Shown here piece by piece: positions 37,496-47,169 of a stretch of DNA of 64,000 nucleotides. The notes beneath the pieces are model-generated. The model did not search any database. It had not been told where the DNA came from and saw only the letters and a program-made list of their open reading frames with translations. The first letter of the stretch is position 1, and each line of letters begins with the position of its first letter. This DNA comes from Sebastes aleutianus. Lineage: Eukaryota; Chordata; Actinopteri; Perciformes; Sebastidae. The DNA lies in NCBI GenBank assembly GCA_916700875.1, contig CAKAKS010000060.1:33428804-33492803 (forward strand), given 5' to 3'. A program made the translations under genes and the position numbers.

Positions 37496-39548
37496 GCTAC
37501 GGTGGACCTCCTCCTAATCATCGTGGACATCGATTTATTTACTTATTTGGGAAAGTATATGTACGGTTCTATATATTTAAACAGGTGATTTCCCACCTCA
37601 TAATCGTAACACCAATTAAGCGTATGCCATTTGAACTATTGGTCTTCTAAAACTTTCCAACCACAATACTTCAGATCTGTTTGATAGTGACACACAGAAA
37701 CACATTTCAGTATGAATCATGTTAACACCTCTTTGTTTTGCCCTGATATATCCCGGGTGCTTTGTAATCAGATGTAGCTTTAGCTCGACCGGCTTCATGA
37801 CTTCGCTCGCTGGCACCTGAAGACACGTGACGCATTTTGGTCTCCCGTCGCTGTCGCTCGATATAACTGTCGTCATATTTTCAACAATGGCAACAGTGCT
37901 GACAGATCTGACTGGCTGCTATTATATATATTTTTATTATATTGTTTTGAATCAAACTAAAAATAATTCTTTAAAAAGGTCTAATGTATCCATGTTTTAT
38001 TTGAAGTCAAGTTTTCTCTTTCCTCTCCAACATGCTCAGGCCAGCTGTGGCTGATGGGAGTAGATCCAGACGAGTGTCACTGACATCAACTTGGGTAACT
38101 TCAAACATTGTTATTTCCACTCCATATGCTTCAAAGTAGCATAAAGAGGCTGGAGGGACTGGGGGAAGAGTGATTGAACAGTAAGTCAGTTTCCCTGCAA
38201 TCTGTCAGCGTTAGCCCATCCCCCCTGTCCGAGTGCAGCCATCAGTCAGAGCTTTAACACTGTGATTAGGTTATTCTTTTTCATTATCTTATTTGTCAAA
38301 AGGGCAACAATTTGTATGTGTCTGCGTGTGGATGGGTCCATCATCTGTCTACCCATTCATTTACGAGACATCTTCCTTTTTCAGTCTTCTTTTCCTTCCC
38401 CTCCTTCTTTCTTTGTTCCTTTCACGACCACAATAGCCAGCGCTCTATATTATCCTCAATTAAGCCGGAGGAAAACTGTGTTACATTGATTTTTCTGAGA
38501 CTCAGAAGGATGTAGTTGCTCACTAGGAGATCAATTTCAGCTCTGAAGATGGATGGACTTTTAAATCTTAACAATGACATCAGCATGGAACCCCTCCCCC
38601 CCCCCCGCAAATCAAATCAATAATGACTTCAGTTATTTCGTAGTTTTTTTTTTCTATGCGTGAAATAGCTTCAGCTTTTGTTCAGTGGATTGCTAGAACA
38701 TCTGTGTTTTATTGGTAATTAAAAACCATCTTGTGCAGCGATCAACAATCAGAGTTTGTGGTCCACTGAACACAGATGAGGTGATAAAACATCATCGCAA
38801 CTAGAGAAACTTGCAGCGGGGGAGAGTAATCTGCCCCCCGCATAATGGATTATAGATTCAATTTATTTTCAGTGTAAACTGAGTAGACAAGGCGGGGCAC
38901 GGGAAGAAAATGACATCCGCTCTTAATTGACCATCGGTGGAGATGTGCAGTGGTGCATTTAGACCAGCATCAATGAGTGTTCACGGCTCCATCGGTGCTT
39001 AGACTTGCTGCAAAGTGTTTCATCTCTTTCTTTCGTTGAGAGGTCTTAGAGCAGATCCAACTCCCAAACAACCGACACCTGAGTGAACCTGAACCAGGTC
39101 TCGGGGTCCACACATCTAGTCCGCTTTATGTCCAGATTGGCCCCGGACTTAAAATCAATACTGCACTCAGGTGTGCATCATTTTGTCTGGACATGACAGC
39201 ATCAGAGAGAGAGTCTGCATCTCTGATCTGCCCGATCAAAATACAACACCAAAGGCCTTTTCTAAAACATTTGTTCGCTGTTCATGTTCATCACTGCCAC
39301 AGAGAAAAATGTGAGCTATGTTGTAACAGAGAGACAACACCTACTGTATTATGCTGAAATAAAGTCAGCAATGGGAGCTTCGCAGGCTGAGTAGACAAGC
39401 GTTGTTCAAACACACAGAATGTTGCTTTAAATTCTAGTGATGATACCAATGTCGTGCTGAATGTTGGGGAAAATACGAGAAAATATTTTTTGAAGTGTGC
39501 CCTCTTTTGCGGAAAAATTGCACTTGTAAACAGGTTAATTATTCTAAT
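37496..39548. other. TSNARE1 intron, nothing recognised
   Basis: No exon supported. A C-homopolymer tract lies near 38587-38606. Confidence 0.4.
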
Positions 39549-39724
39549 TATGGCTGTCAATTGAAAATATTTAATCGCGTGATTGTCCATAGTTAATAAC
39601 GACTAATTGGCCTCCTTTGCGACAAGCTAGTATGACACGGTTGGTACCGATGGATTCCTTCAGTTTTCTAGTTAAAATTAATTTGCGTTAACGCGTTATT
39701 ATCGGGTGAACTTCGACAGCCCCA
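39549..39724. mobile_element. Short MITE with GGCTGTC termini
   Basis: The left end is GGCTGTCAATTGAAAATATT and the right end, reversed, is GGGCTGTCGAAGTTCACCCG. It contains TTAATCGCG, GTTAACGCG and AATTAATTTGCG-like words common in a widespread fish element. The ends share only about 8 bp, so it is probably a deleted derivative. Confidence 0.5.
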
Positions 39725-40454
39725 GTCCTAATGTTAATTCTTTGCTCATGGAATTGTGTATTTGAGTTCAACCTGAAGCAATTAAAAAGTTTAAAGTGTC
39801 ACCCTAAAGTGTAATCACTGATGACAGATAAATTAGCAGTTGTAAGCAATAAAAGCAATCGGGAATTTCAACTGCAGCGTGTGTGCACTTTAAGCAGTGA
39901 AGTGTTACTTTGGTATGTAAGCACTGACAGACACATAAATGACTGCTGAACAATCCAATTCAGTTACTTCAGCGTCCATTGACGTATTGAAATGTCAAGT
40001 GACATGAAATATCAGTTGAAGTGGAAGCCCCATTGGTAGTTCAACTGTCAGTTAAAGAGTTGAAGCACATCAATGAAAGCCGTAAAGTGTCAGTGAAAGT
40101 GAAAGCACTCAAAGCAGTTAAAGCATCAGTTAATGCCGCATTTCTCAGCAGATCTGGTGAGGACACTACGATACGTTGAATAGATACCACCAAAATCTAT
40201 TCTTGAAAACATTTGAGTTGAGAAATAGGCTATGCCACAGATGAGTCTTGTTTCATTATAGAGCTACATCGCCTAGCTTGACAGCGTGGTCCAATTTTCG
40301 TAGCCAGGCGCGTTTGCGCTGGACGGACTAATTTGCATAAAGCTGAATGTCGTCTACTTTATGCAAATACAGACAAACGCAGCTCAACCGCCCTCTGATC
40401 TCGCTGCGCTGTGCAACTTCTTCTGCTGCTCTCCGTAGGAAATGAATAGAAGCG

Positions 40455-40600
40455 TCAAAATAGAGCAGGTGCCCCATGTATTGAAGAATCCGACCCTTGG
40501 CCCTTTGCTGCATGTCGTCTCCTCTCTCTCCCCCTTTCCTGTCTGTCTTCGGCTGTACTATCCAATAAAGGCAACAACAAAAAAAAAGAATCATAAAAAG
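40455..40600 (+). mobile_element. Retroelement tail (CCAATAAAGGC type)
   Basis: CTTTGCTGCATGTCGTCTCC, CTCTCCCCCTTTCCTGTCTG, then CTATCCAATAAAGGCAACAA and an A-rich end. This matches the tail of a widespread fish retroelement as I remember it. The host minisatellite resumes near 40660. Confidence 0.5.
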
Positions 40601-40829
40601 AAAAAGCGCCAAGACGGCCTGGATATGGTGGAAATGCATCGTGGGTGTGGAAGCTGTCAAATATGTCAGTTGACATGTAACCACAGACATTTAGAAGTTT
40701 AATTGCCGGTTGAAGTGTAAGTGATAAAAGCCTTCGAAATTTCAGTTGAAGTGGAAGTGATGGAGACAGTTCAAGTGTTAGTCGCTAGACAGTTTAAATG
40801 TGTGCACTGTAAGCAGTTGAGCTGCCCGT

Positions 40830-41130
40830 TGCTTTTCATGTTGTTTATCATGCATACACATACTACATCCTGTTTACTTTCAGTTTTCCCATCTAAAATA
40901 CTGTCGTCAACAATAGTACAAATTTACATTTACATTACTATTTTATATTTACCCATGTTTGTATTGAACTGCACTATTTTATGCCTTAGATTATCATTTT
41001 GCTTTTACATTTACTTGTTTGATTTCTCCTTTTATATCCACATATTTTATGAGCATTGTTGAAGGAACCTGAAACCAAAAATTTTCATCGCTGCTTTGCT
41101 GGAAATAGTATGACAAATAAAGAACCTTGA
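40830..41130 (+). mobile_element. Possible non-LTR tail ending AAATAAAGAACCTTG
   Basis: An AT-rich stretch ends TATGACAAATAAAGAACCTTG, resembling the AATGACAATAAAG-type tails of fish LINEs (compare 55560-55700). It lies between minisatellite-like words on both sides. The body is not recognisable as coding. Confidence 0.4.
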
Positions 41131-41178
41131 GCCTTGCTATGCCAGCACTGACAGCAACTGAAGTGTAACAGCTGAAAG

Positions 41179-41739
41179 TAGGGACGCACCGATACCGATA
41201 CCAGTATCAGGTATCGGGTCCGATACTGTAATGTACTGGTACTTGCAAAACAACTCCGATACAACGGCACCGATGCCACTTTATGGCAGCGCGACGTTAA
41301 CCTCTCGTCACCTCTTTCACCACTTATAAGTGGGCTGAACCCGCCCTGGCGGCACGTTGTGTTTGGGGCGCACTGAGGACGGTCCGCCCCGGTTGTCAGT
41401 TGCACCTGGAGCAGGGGGCCTTGTCCCTCTCCGGCGGGGAGAGAGGGCGCATCGAGCTTTGTCCACGGTGCGACGAGGTCCGGGCGGGGAGCGCTGTAAA
41501 GTTGTGGCCGCAAGCCACCTTCACCCCGAGCCTTACCAAGCCGACCTAGAGTCGGTGGCGGCGCACCGCCTCGTATGCGGGACTCCCCAGCCTGCCGTGT
41601 GTCACTCACACCCTCCAGCTGGCTGTTAACGAGGGTCTTTTGGCACAGAGAAGTACTCGTATCGGTACTCGGTATCGGCGAGTACCCAAATGTAAATACT
41701 TGTACTCGGTCTGAAAAAAGTGGTATCGGTGCATCCCTA
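41179..41739. mobile_element. hAT-type MITE carrying a 28S rDNA segment
   Basis: The termini are TAGGGACGCACCGATACC and, reversed from the right, TAGGGATGCACCGATACC (17 of 18 match). The flanks are GCTGAAAG (41171-41178) and ACTGAAAG (41740-41747), an 8-bp target duplication with one mismatch. TIR plus 8-bp duplication indicates the hAT superfamily. The subterminal regions are rich in TATCGG/CCGATA words on both sides, as expected for transposase-binding sites. The centre is GC-rich and matches 28S rRNA on the minus strand. There is no transposase frame. A second, truncated copy lies at 56557-56760. Confidence 0.85.
41341..41573 (-). pseudogene. Fragment resembling the 28S rRNA D2 expansion segment, inside a MITE
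   Basis: Read on the minus strand, the segment contains GTGCGCCGCCACCGACTCTA, GGTCGGCTTGG, AAGGCTCGGGGTGAAGGTGG, TTTACAGCGCTCCCCGCCCG, GACCTCG, CCTGCTCCAGGTGCAACTG, CAACCGGGGCGGACCGTCCT and CAGTGCGCCCC, in that order. This is the order of the D2 region of fish 28S rRNA as I recall it (..CGCGACCGGCTCTGGGTCGG..GGGGCGAAGGTGGCTCG..CTCAGTGCGCCCC..). It is diverged by scattered substitutions and covers only about 230 bp, so it is not a functional rRNA gene. The minus-strand open frame across it is an artefact of GC content. Confidence 0.8.
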
Positions 41740-41937
41740 ACTGAAAGCAGTTGAATTGTCAGTTGACTAGTATGAATCTACTGAGGTGTTAATGTGCAAG
41801 CACTGAAAGCAGATAAAGTGTGAGTTCAAAAGTAAAAGCTGCAATCAAGCAATAAGTACAGGTGGATGCAGTTTCATAAGTGTCGTTTGGTCGGTCAGTC
41901 AGAAAGCACACCGAATTTCAGTTGAAGTGGACGCTCC

Positions 41938-42262
41938 AAAAGTACATCTTGTAGTGTACTGTTTAGCTGTAAAATGAGAAGGTTTGTGACCCAGAAGCCA
42001 TGTTGAGATCTGTTGAGGAGATACCAAGCACCGCCCACCAGCCGGAGCACAGCCAATAGGAACGCTCTCTCTCTCTCTCTGAAATGACCTGTGATTGGTC
42101 AAAGTCTCCCGTCACAGACTAGATTTTTTAAATCCTGAAAACAGATCCATGAGGAGGTGCAGAAGTCTAGTTTTCTCTCAGAACACTTGAATTACAATAT
42201 GCTGAAAGGTTATTATGGATTTTTTGCCCAATGATGCCAACAAATTGTTGCCTACTGCAGGA
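41938..42262 (-). mobile_element. TTCAGTAGGCA repeat family, copy d (inverted)
   Basis: The reverse complement matches copies a-c from CTGCAGTAGGCAACAA through CATAATAACCTTTCAGCATA, GACTTTGACCAATCACAGGT, TATTGGCTGTGCTCCGGCTG and CATTTTACAGCTAAACAGTA to CACTACAAGATGT. It is truncated there, relative to copy b. Confidence 0.85.
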
Positions 42263-42738
42263 TTAACTGTCAGCTGAAGAGTAAGAGATGCAACCAGTTG
42301 AAGTACAGCACTGAAAACATCAAAGTATAAGTTGAAAGCTATGGATGCGTCAGTTAAAGAATAAGAGATGAAAGCTATTGAATTGTCGGTTGATGTGAGT
42401 TGAAAGGTCGATCAGCTTGAAGTAGAAACGCTGGGGACGGTTCAAATGTTGTATTGTTTTAAGTGTCAGTTCGTATGAAAGCACTGACATCAGATGTCCG
42501 TTATAATCTGTAATATTTCCCTTTCATGCACTGCAGCTTTATTACATTGTTGGGACAAGCAGCATGGTCCTACAGGTTGGAAACTATTTTATGATTTTAA
42601 TGGACTGCAGCCATGTACAGATCTATATATATTTTTTTATGTTGTTCTACTGAATGTAACTGTAATGTAACGTAACTTTTACAGTGTTGGGGTTTGATGA
42701 CTGTCCGGACTTGCCTCTCTCCTGGATCATCATGCATG

Positions 42739-42762
42739 CTGTCTGTCTGTCTGTCTGTCTGA
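42739..42762. repeat. (CTGT)n microsatellite and nearby G-homopolymer
   Basis: About six CTGT units. A 15-G homopolymer lies at 42983-42997. Confidence 0.95.
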
Positions 42763-43249
42763 CTGACTTTGTGCCTGTCTGTCTGTCTCCTGCTTTGTTG
42801 TTCTTCTTTCTTTCAGCCGCTCTGCCTCTGCAAAGACAGCGGCGGTCTGGATTGGCGGAGAGCTAAATTGCTCAGTGTGAGCTCGGTCACGGCTGAGCTC
42901 TCCTTGAGATAATGAAATGACAATTAATGGGAAAGCTGTTGCCATTCGCTCATTTCTTCGCTCGCTAGTAGAGCAGCAGCATGGGGGGGGGGGGGGGACA
43001 GAAGCCACTGCAGTCATGACACACTCTCAAAACTGCCCAGCAATCGTTTTCATATTGAATAGCTGCTGCTCTGATGTTGAAAATCCATGCATGTATAAAA
43101 CAATTGAAGTTGAGTCTATGGCTCCACGGACGAAATATGATTCAAACAAAATAAGTTTTTGGTATCAGATTAAAACGGTGTCCAGATCTGTTTAAATAGA
43201 ACTATTTCTACCTTTTTCTGCCACTTTATTCAATGGACAGATATTATTT

Positions 43250-43868
43250 TGTGAAGGAGTTCAAGTACCTCGGGGTCTTGAGATTGGCCGGAGAATCGGA
43301 GCAGCGGGGGGGCGGTATTGCATTCGCTTTACCGCACCTTTGTGACGAAAAGAGAGCTGAGCCGGAAGGCAAAGCTCTCGATCTACCGGTCAGTCTTCGT
43401 TCCTACTCTCACCTCTGGTCATGAGGGCTGGGTCATGACCCAAAGAACTAGATCGCGGGTACAAGCGGCCGAAATGTGTTTCCTCAGGAGGGTGGCTGGC
43501 GTCTCCCTTTGAATAGCGTGAGAAGCTCAGTCATCCGTGAGGGACTCGGAGTAGAGCCGCTACTCCTTTTGCGTTGAAAGGAGCCAGCTGAGGTGGTTCA
43601 GGCATCTAGTAAGGATGCCCCCCTGGGCGCCTCCCTAGGGAGGTGTTCCAGGCACGACCAGCTGGGAGGAGGCCACGGGGAAGACCCAGGACTAGGTGGA
43701 GAGATTATATCTTTACACTGGCCTGGGAACGCCTCGGGATCCCCCAGTCAGAGCTGGTTAATGTGGCCCGGGAAAGGGAAGTTTGGGTTCCCCTGCTGGA
43801 GCTGTTGCCCCCGCGACCCGACCCCGGATAAGCGGTTGAAGATGATGATGATGATGATGATGATGATG
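43250..43868 (+). mobile_element. 5'-truncated LINE (Rex/RTE-like) with (ATG)n tail
   Basis: Coding remnants in order: VKEFKYLGV, then KRELSRKAKLSIYRSVFVPT, RSRVQAAEMCFLRRVAGVSL, LRWFRHL-like, GRRPRGRPRTRWRDYIFTLA, WERLGIPQSEL and LLELLPPRPDPG. This is the familiar reverse transcriptase C-terminal region of a very common fish LINE. It ends GGATAAGCGGTTGAAG, followed by an ATG-repeat tail. Flanking 12-bp duplications are CAGATATTATTT (43238-43249) and CAGATATTACTT (43869-43880), with one mismatch. Frameshifts and stops make it inactive. Clade assignment (Rex3/RTE versus another) is uncertain. Confidence 0.85.
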
Positions 43869-43880
43869 CAGATATTACTT

Positions 43881-44686
43881 ATAGTCTAAATGTCCAAATC
43901 ACAACAGTATTTTCCATGGCTGTGAAAAGGCATTGCAGGTAGAGAGTTCAGATGCAGCTCTGAAGCTATATGTAACCCATGTAAAAAAAGGTAGATCCTT
44001 TATTAACCCAGTGACACTTAAGTCAATACATTATTTACCATAGCCACGGGCCTACACAGCACAGAGCCACTCTGAGCTCTGGCCTACTGAGATAGTCCCT
44101 GACAGAATGGCAGAAGACAAATATATTTCCTTGAAAAGAAAGAGCGAAAGCAGACCCTTGGGCATGTCATAAAACGTCTCTCCAATATGTGCTGTGAAGT
44201 GGAAATTCTAGCCACCCCGAAAACCACACAGGAAACATTTTCTATTTAATTTCTGGCTGCAGTTATTTGCCCATTATTGCATTTTCCTCTCTAAGTCAAT
44301 ACACTTGTAGGATAAAATTGCAAATGTATAACCATTATCTCAGTAGAATTGAGACTTGCTCATGGAATTAGAATTACATGTGTTTTTGTGTTTTTATAAG
44401 ACTCCAGGCAAGTATGTTGTGTTTTTTTTCTTTTTGTATCTACATACAATTAATTTAACTGAGGCAAAAGCTAGTAAAGTATGACATGAAATTACATCAT
44501 CTCTGTTATTATGCTAGTGGGGGATGTGATAAAGCTGTGTAATCTAGTTAGCAAAGTCCCTGTTTGCATGGCTGATCAAGCTAAGCTTCTTGTGACTGCA
44601 TTACAATGCGAAAGCTCACTCAAGTACACAAAATGAAAACAGATCAAAGCGTGGAGCACGCTGCAGTACTGGGCCGATCACTGTAC
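43881..44686. other. TSNARE1 intron next to the second SNARE exon
   Basis: No repeat or coding feature supported apart from the splice donor GTACAG immediately left of 44687 (minus strand). Confidence 0.5.
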
Positions 44687-44769
44687 CTGGTATTGGTTGG
44701 CCTTCGCAAGCTCCTGATTGGCCGATTCCACATTGGATGATGTCGTCTGGATGTAATCTTCAATGCTGT
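44687..44769 (-). CDS. tsnare1: t-SNARE domain-containing protein 1, exon for C-terminal half of SNARE motif
   Basis: An 83-bp internal exon, acceptor TTTCCTCAG and donor CAG|GTACAG. It enters with two bases that complete the Asp codon begun in the upstream exon (G|AC) and leaves in phase 0. It encodes DSIEDYIQTTSSNVESANQE then LAKANQYQ, the amphipathic C-terminal half of a Q-SNARE helix. Compare the IDSIEANVESAEVHV pattern of syntaxin-7 and -12. The heptad positions (I, I, V, A, L, A, Y) fit the hydrophobic layers after the central Gln layer. The splice phases agree with the flanking exons on both sides, which strongly supports one gene. Confidence 0.8.
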
Positions 44770-45121
44770 CTGAGGAAACAAAGAGTAGATTGATTGCTAA
44801 TGGGTCACTTTTATTCCAATGATTACGATTACAATTTACAAGGATGTGGTCAAGTGGCCTCAGATGTTTTCATGTGAAACCCACACATTGTTATATCGCA
44901 CTATACAAAAAGGTACAAAAAGCTTTTTATTCATCTAATTATTTATTGTTAAAATAAACACAAAAGTCTACTTTCATCTAATGAGTACAAAAAACTCCAC
45001 CAATCCTGTTTTTTTGGTTCAGTTTATTGGGTTAAGATTTGATTGAATTATTATAGCTATGGTCATAGTAAACAAAAGCAAAGAAAAAAAAGACTTTATT
45101 AGGGTACTGCAGTGATTTAGT
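44770..45121. other. TSNARE1 intron between SNARE exon and hAT element
   Basis: AT-rich intronic sequence. Nothing recognised before the hAT target duplication at 45122. Confidence 0.5.
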
Positions 45122-45939
45122 GTTGCAGGCAGAGTCTGAAATTAGCAAATGCGGGTAAATAGTCAGCAGTGGCGGGTGGCATCGTCAGGACCTTTTTACC
45201 ACTTTGGCAGGCAGGGAAAACACACACCAGAAAAACACATTCAGAAATATTAGCGTATGATTGGATAGAGCTACGCATAGCGACGGCTATAAAAACAACG
45301 TCACTGGCTGCTGAACCTTATTCATTTTGATTGACAGTCGTAGTTCACCAAATTCTAGCCAATGACCACTAATAAACAGACGCCCACACACAACGCTACA
45401 TACACGTCCACGCGGTACTGTGCCGCTTCACCGGCGTTAGCTGAGCTGTCTGTGAGGTAGCTAACGGTAGCTACGATGTGGCGTTATTTCTCAAATATTG
45501 ACAAGCCGGTTAAACGGCATGCAGTGCCAGTGGTGGAAAATGAAAGACAGACAACGAGAAACAAAGGTACTTTAACGCAAGATGGAAGGCTAGTGAAAAA
45601 GGAGAGATTGGCTTGAAGTTGATGAGAAGACAGGGACAATGCACTGCTCTATTTGTAAGGCGCTATCGCTGGACAGACGAGAGGGTTCTCTCGTTTGTGG
45701 GACAAAATATGACTTGGAGGCCGTGAAAGACCGCGAATCATCCAAGTCCCATAAACAATAAATGGAGAGGAAAAGGGCGGGAGAAATCCCATAAGGGCTG
45801 TCACCGCCATGAAGGCGGCTCAAATGGCGAAGCTGACCGTACTTTTCCGCAACGCTCACGCCATCGCCAAAAAGGGACGCCCGTTTCGGACTACACCATT
45901 TTAATATAACCAACGTTAACGTGAATGTTGGTACAAAGT

Positions 45940-45995
45940 TCAGTTAGCTAGCTAGCTAACTTGCTAACTTGCTAACTAGCTAGCTAACTTGTTGA
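45940..45995. repeat. GCTAGCTAACTT-type palindromic short tandem repeat
   Basis: GTTAGCTAGCTAGCTAACTT, then GCTAACTT twice, then AGCTAGCTAACTTG. It lies in the probable first intron of the hAT transposase. It is self-complementary and could form a cruciform. Confidence 0.85.
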
Positions 45996-46830
45996 TTAGA
46001 GGAAAACAGAATGAAAGTGATAAGCTAACGTCAGCTAGTTGGAGTTGAAGCTAGTGCAGTCAACTGTGCAGGGAGCACGGTTAGCTACTTGAATCAAATT
46101 AGTGCTCTCTAGTTTGACAGGCTTGATGAGATGAAAGGGATAGACGCTGGCATGACACAACGAAATGCAAACCAGCGTCAGTCGTTTGTGCACTTCATTG
46201 GCGAACATGAGAGGGAGAAGATCAGGTAGTGTCTTAGTGGCGTCGAGGTTCATCTCTGTGATGTGCGATGGCTCAGTGGACAGTGCGGTTGAAGAACGAG
46301 AGCTGGTGTATGTGCGCAGCTGTCAGGCAGAAAAAGTACACATCAACTTTGTCGGGATCCAGTCGGTTGAAAAGAGAGACGCTGAACACATTACCAACGC
46401 CATCAGCTCCATGATGGCAAGTGTTAGCAGCAGAGAGCAGCCAGGACAGTGGAGGGACAAGTTAGTGGCTTGTGCCACTGATGGTGCAGCAGTCATGGTT
46501 GGGGTGAAGACGGGGGTAATGTCCAGACTGTGTAAAGACCGGCCCTTTGTCATGGGCATCCATTGCATGGCACACAGGCTGGAACTGGCCTACAAAGATA
46601 CTGTTAAAGGCAGTACTCACCGATTCACAGAATCTATAGACCGCCTTGAGATCCTGTGAGCAACCCATTCTCATTCCCACCCGAGTAGGAGGCACACGAT
46701 GGGTGGCTCATCTCCTAAGGGCCATAGATCAGTTCCTGAGGGGCTACCAGGCCATTGTAAGGCCCCTAGAGCAGGTAGGGTATCCAGTGATAATCAATGT
46801 GATCCTTGAACTTATAGGTTAACTATATAC

Positions 46831-47169
46831 TGTTACGCCCCACCCTTGGGCAGCCCTATTGGGGCAAATAACACTTAAACACTGACCCAAACCAACCACA
46901 AAAGACACCTTTAAAACTCTCAAAATCCATAGGATTTATTAACAAAGACATATAAAAAGTCATAAACTAAGAGGCAGCAGAACCAGCAGTCCCCACACCA
47001 GAAGCCTCTCCCTTCTGCTGCTGGCACAGGAGCTTTTAAGCACTTCCATCCCAACCTCGTTGAGCAAATGCAGCACACCTGGGCACCTTGTTGAGGAGTG
47101 CAGCACACCTGGAGAGCTACTAGAGAGGGAAAAGGGACAGCAGCACAGAAAACACATACAGCCATAACA
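46831..47169. mobile_element. Solo LTR nested in the hAT element
   Basis: It begins TGTTACGCCCCACCC and ends CAGCCATAACA, so the ends form a short TGTTA/TAACA inverted pair with canonical TG...CA. It is flanked on both sides by TATAC (46826-46830 and 47170-47174), a 5-bp target duplication typical of LTR-element integration. Its length is 339 bp with no coding. The plus strand has ATATAAAAAG near 46950; the minus strand has AATAAA near 46935-46945. Orientation is therefore uncertain. It lies within the intron bounded by the transposase splice sites at 46775 and 47245. Confidence 0.8.

Larger units (their letters stand above)
39770..42500. repeat. Highly degenerate minisatellite (GTCAGTTGAAGTGTAAGC-like), interrupted by mobile elements
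   Basis: Words such as GTCAGTTGAAGTG, AAGTGTCAGT, GTAAGCACTGA, CACTGAAAGCAGTTAAAG and TTGAAGTGTAAG recur at roughly 35-45-bp intervals across 2.7 kb. No two units are identical. The array is broken by retroelement tails (about 40455-40600 and 40830-41130), a hAT-type MITE (41179-41739) and an inverted copy of the TTCAGTAGGCA family (41938-42262). After each interruption the same words resume, so the array predates the insertions. Confidence 0.7.

Noticed and set aside
36930..37503. 8-bp target duplication for the CAGYGG-ended MITE
   Set aside because: The flanking octamers ATCTGTAC and GCTACGGT do not match, so I report the element without a duplication.
41341..41573. A real 28S rRNA gene or rDNA array
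   Set aside because: Only about 230 bp of one expansion segment, diverged, enclosed by transposon termini, with no 18S, 5.8S or flanking 28S sequence.
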